Assembly (NCBI GenBank): GCA_003448835.1
Contig: DLXM01000002.1
Coordinates: 1-7,397 of the forward strand
Direction of reading: 5' to 3'
Source of the DNA: Bacteroidota bacterium
GTDB lineage: Bacteria; Bacteroidota; Rhodothermia; Balneolales; HLUCCA01
DNA length: 7,397 nucleotides
The notes beneath the pieces were generated by a model. That model saw only the letters and a program-made list of their open reading frames with translations, had not been told where the DNA came from and searched no databases. The translations under genes were made by a program, and so were the position numbers. Each line of letters opens with the position of its first letter. Within the stretch, counting starts at the first letter, position 1. Shown piece after piece: positions 6,952 to 7,397 of this stretch.

Positions 6952-7397
6952 GAAATCACCTCCACCTTGCAATTGGCACAATCTATGTCGAGACGCTGCG
7001 CACCTGACCATAACTGATACCTGGACTCTCCGGCACCAATTATCGCCGGCAAACCAAGTTCATTAGCACGGATCGCCATATGGCTATTCGCACCACCATA
7101 ACACGTAATTAATCCCGCAATATCATGCGAAAACAACCAATCAAACCCCGGATCAGCGCTCGAAATACAAACAATCTTGCCATCAAGTGATACCGTTTGA
7201 TCAGCTGAAGTCACTTCCGCGTTTACCCGTTGCTGAGTAATAAAATTTGGCTCAGCTTCCGGGAGTTCAAATGCCCAGATATCATCCGCCGACATCAACA
7301 GCGGTGGCAATACAACCCTGCAAGTTCTGGCATAAGCTTCTTTGCCACTCTTAATCGATTGCTCTAAAATCTGCTGTGGATCAACCGAAGATCGATA
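6948..7397 (-). CDS. C-terminal part of a PEP-synthase-like kinase, probable L-glutamine kinase (Cj1418-like), 5' end outside window
   Basis: The frame is open to the right edge, and 149 residues are visible before the TGA at 6948-6950. No start is visible: the TTG at 7310 is internal, since coding sequence YRSSVDPQQILEQS... continues upstream. The fragment is a PEP-utilising mobile (swivelling) domain. ITCYGGANSHMAIRANELGLPAIIGAGE holds the phosphocarrier histidine (codon 7080-7082), only 43 residues from the C-terminus. A histidine domain at the far C-terminus matches the rifampicin phosphotransferase / Cj1418 arrangement (ATP-grasp first, histidine domain last). In PpsA and PPDK this domain is central. 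The PPLLMSADDIWAF...PNFITQQ stretch also looks like Cj1418-type proteins, from memory. Cj1418 phosphorylates the L-glutamine amide oxygen with ATP through a phosphohistidine. It is the first gene of the tight three-gene unit. The ATP-grasp domain is not visible, so the substrate rests on context. Confidence 0.85.
   Translation of the reverse strand, partial: YRSSVDPQQILEQSIKSGKEAYARTCRVVLPPLLMSADDIWAFELPEAEPNFITQQRVNAEVTSADQTVSLDGKIVCISSADPGFDWLFSHDIAGLITCYGGANSHMAIRANELGLPAIIGAGESRYQLWSGAQRLDIDCANCKVEVIS
6956..6963 (-). promoter_or_regulatory. Strong ribosome binding site that decides the GTG start of the amidotransferase-like gene
   Basis: The minus strand reads GGAGGTGATTTCGTG: an eight-base match to the anti-Shine-Dalgarno complement (GGAGGTGA) ends four bases before the GTG at 6951-6949, with seven bases between GGAGG and the start codon. 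It lies inside the end of the upstream kinase gene. The other two complete minus-strand genes have no such site, so this is the deciding evidence for the start. Confidence 0.85.

Noticed and set aside
6952..7011. N-terminal extension of the amidotransferase-like protein from ATG 7011
   Set aside because: It is fully inside the upstream kinase gene, unlike the family, and outcompeted by the GTG with a near-perfect ribosome binding site.

Overview
The window looks like the chromosome of a member of the Bacteroidota / Balneolota-Rhodothermota (FCB) group. The clearest sign is a C-terminal type IX secretion (T9SS) sorting domain with a NYPNPF motif on a huge secreted protein. The C-terminal end of a DUF5117-type zinc metalloprotease and the moderate GC content fit this. 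One gene has a near-perfect GGAGGTGA ribosome binding site, which argues mildly against a typical Flavobacteriia genome. The genus cannot be named from this sequence.

Layout, left to right. (1) The 3' end of a plus-strand gene, the C-terminal part of a zinc-dependent metalloprotease, ends at 509. (2) Ten bases later it converges with a 1652-residue minus-strand gene. This encodes a secreted calcineurin-like/purple-acid-phosphatase-like metallophosphoesterase with a long stalk: seven tandem fibronectin-III-like repeats, then three Ig-like (invasin/Big_1-like) domains alternating with two more FN3 domains, then the T9SS sorting domain. (3) After a 64-base gap come three tightly packed minus-strand genes, given here in transcription order from the right edge: the C-terminal swivelling phosphohistidine domain of a PEP-synthase-like kinase (cut by the window), a class I glutamine-amidotransferase-like hydrolase, and a sugar-phosphate-type nucleotidyltransferase.

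The main result is the identity of this three-gene set. Family membership, order, protein lengths and tight coupling match Campylobacter jejuni Cj1418-Cj1417-Cj1416: L-glutamine kinase, gamma-glutamyl-CDP-amidate hydrolase and CTP:phosphoglutamine cytidylyltransferase. Those enzymes make cytidine diphosphoramidate for the O-methyl phosphoramidate decoration of the capsule. The best reading of the window is therefore a phosphoramidate-donor module in an FCB-group bacterium. The fourth Campylobacter step (Cj1415, the CDP-amidate kinase) is not in the window. Its place downstream of the cytidylyltransferase is taken by the secreted phosphoesterase.

The start of the amidotransferase-like gene is corrected to a GTG at 6951, which overlaps the upstream stop codon. 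I see no RNA genes, CRISPR arrays, insertion sequences or riboswitches, and no gene-free stretch longer than 64 bases.
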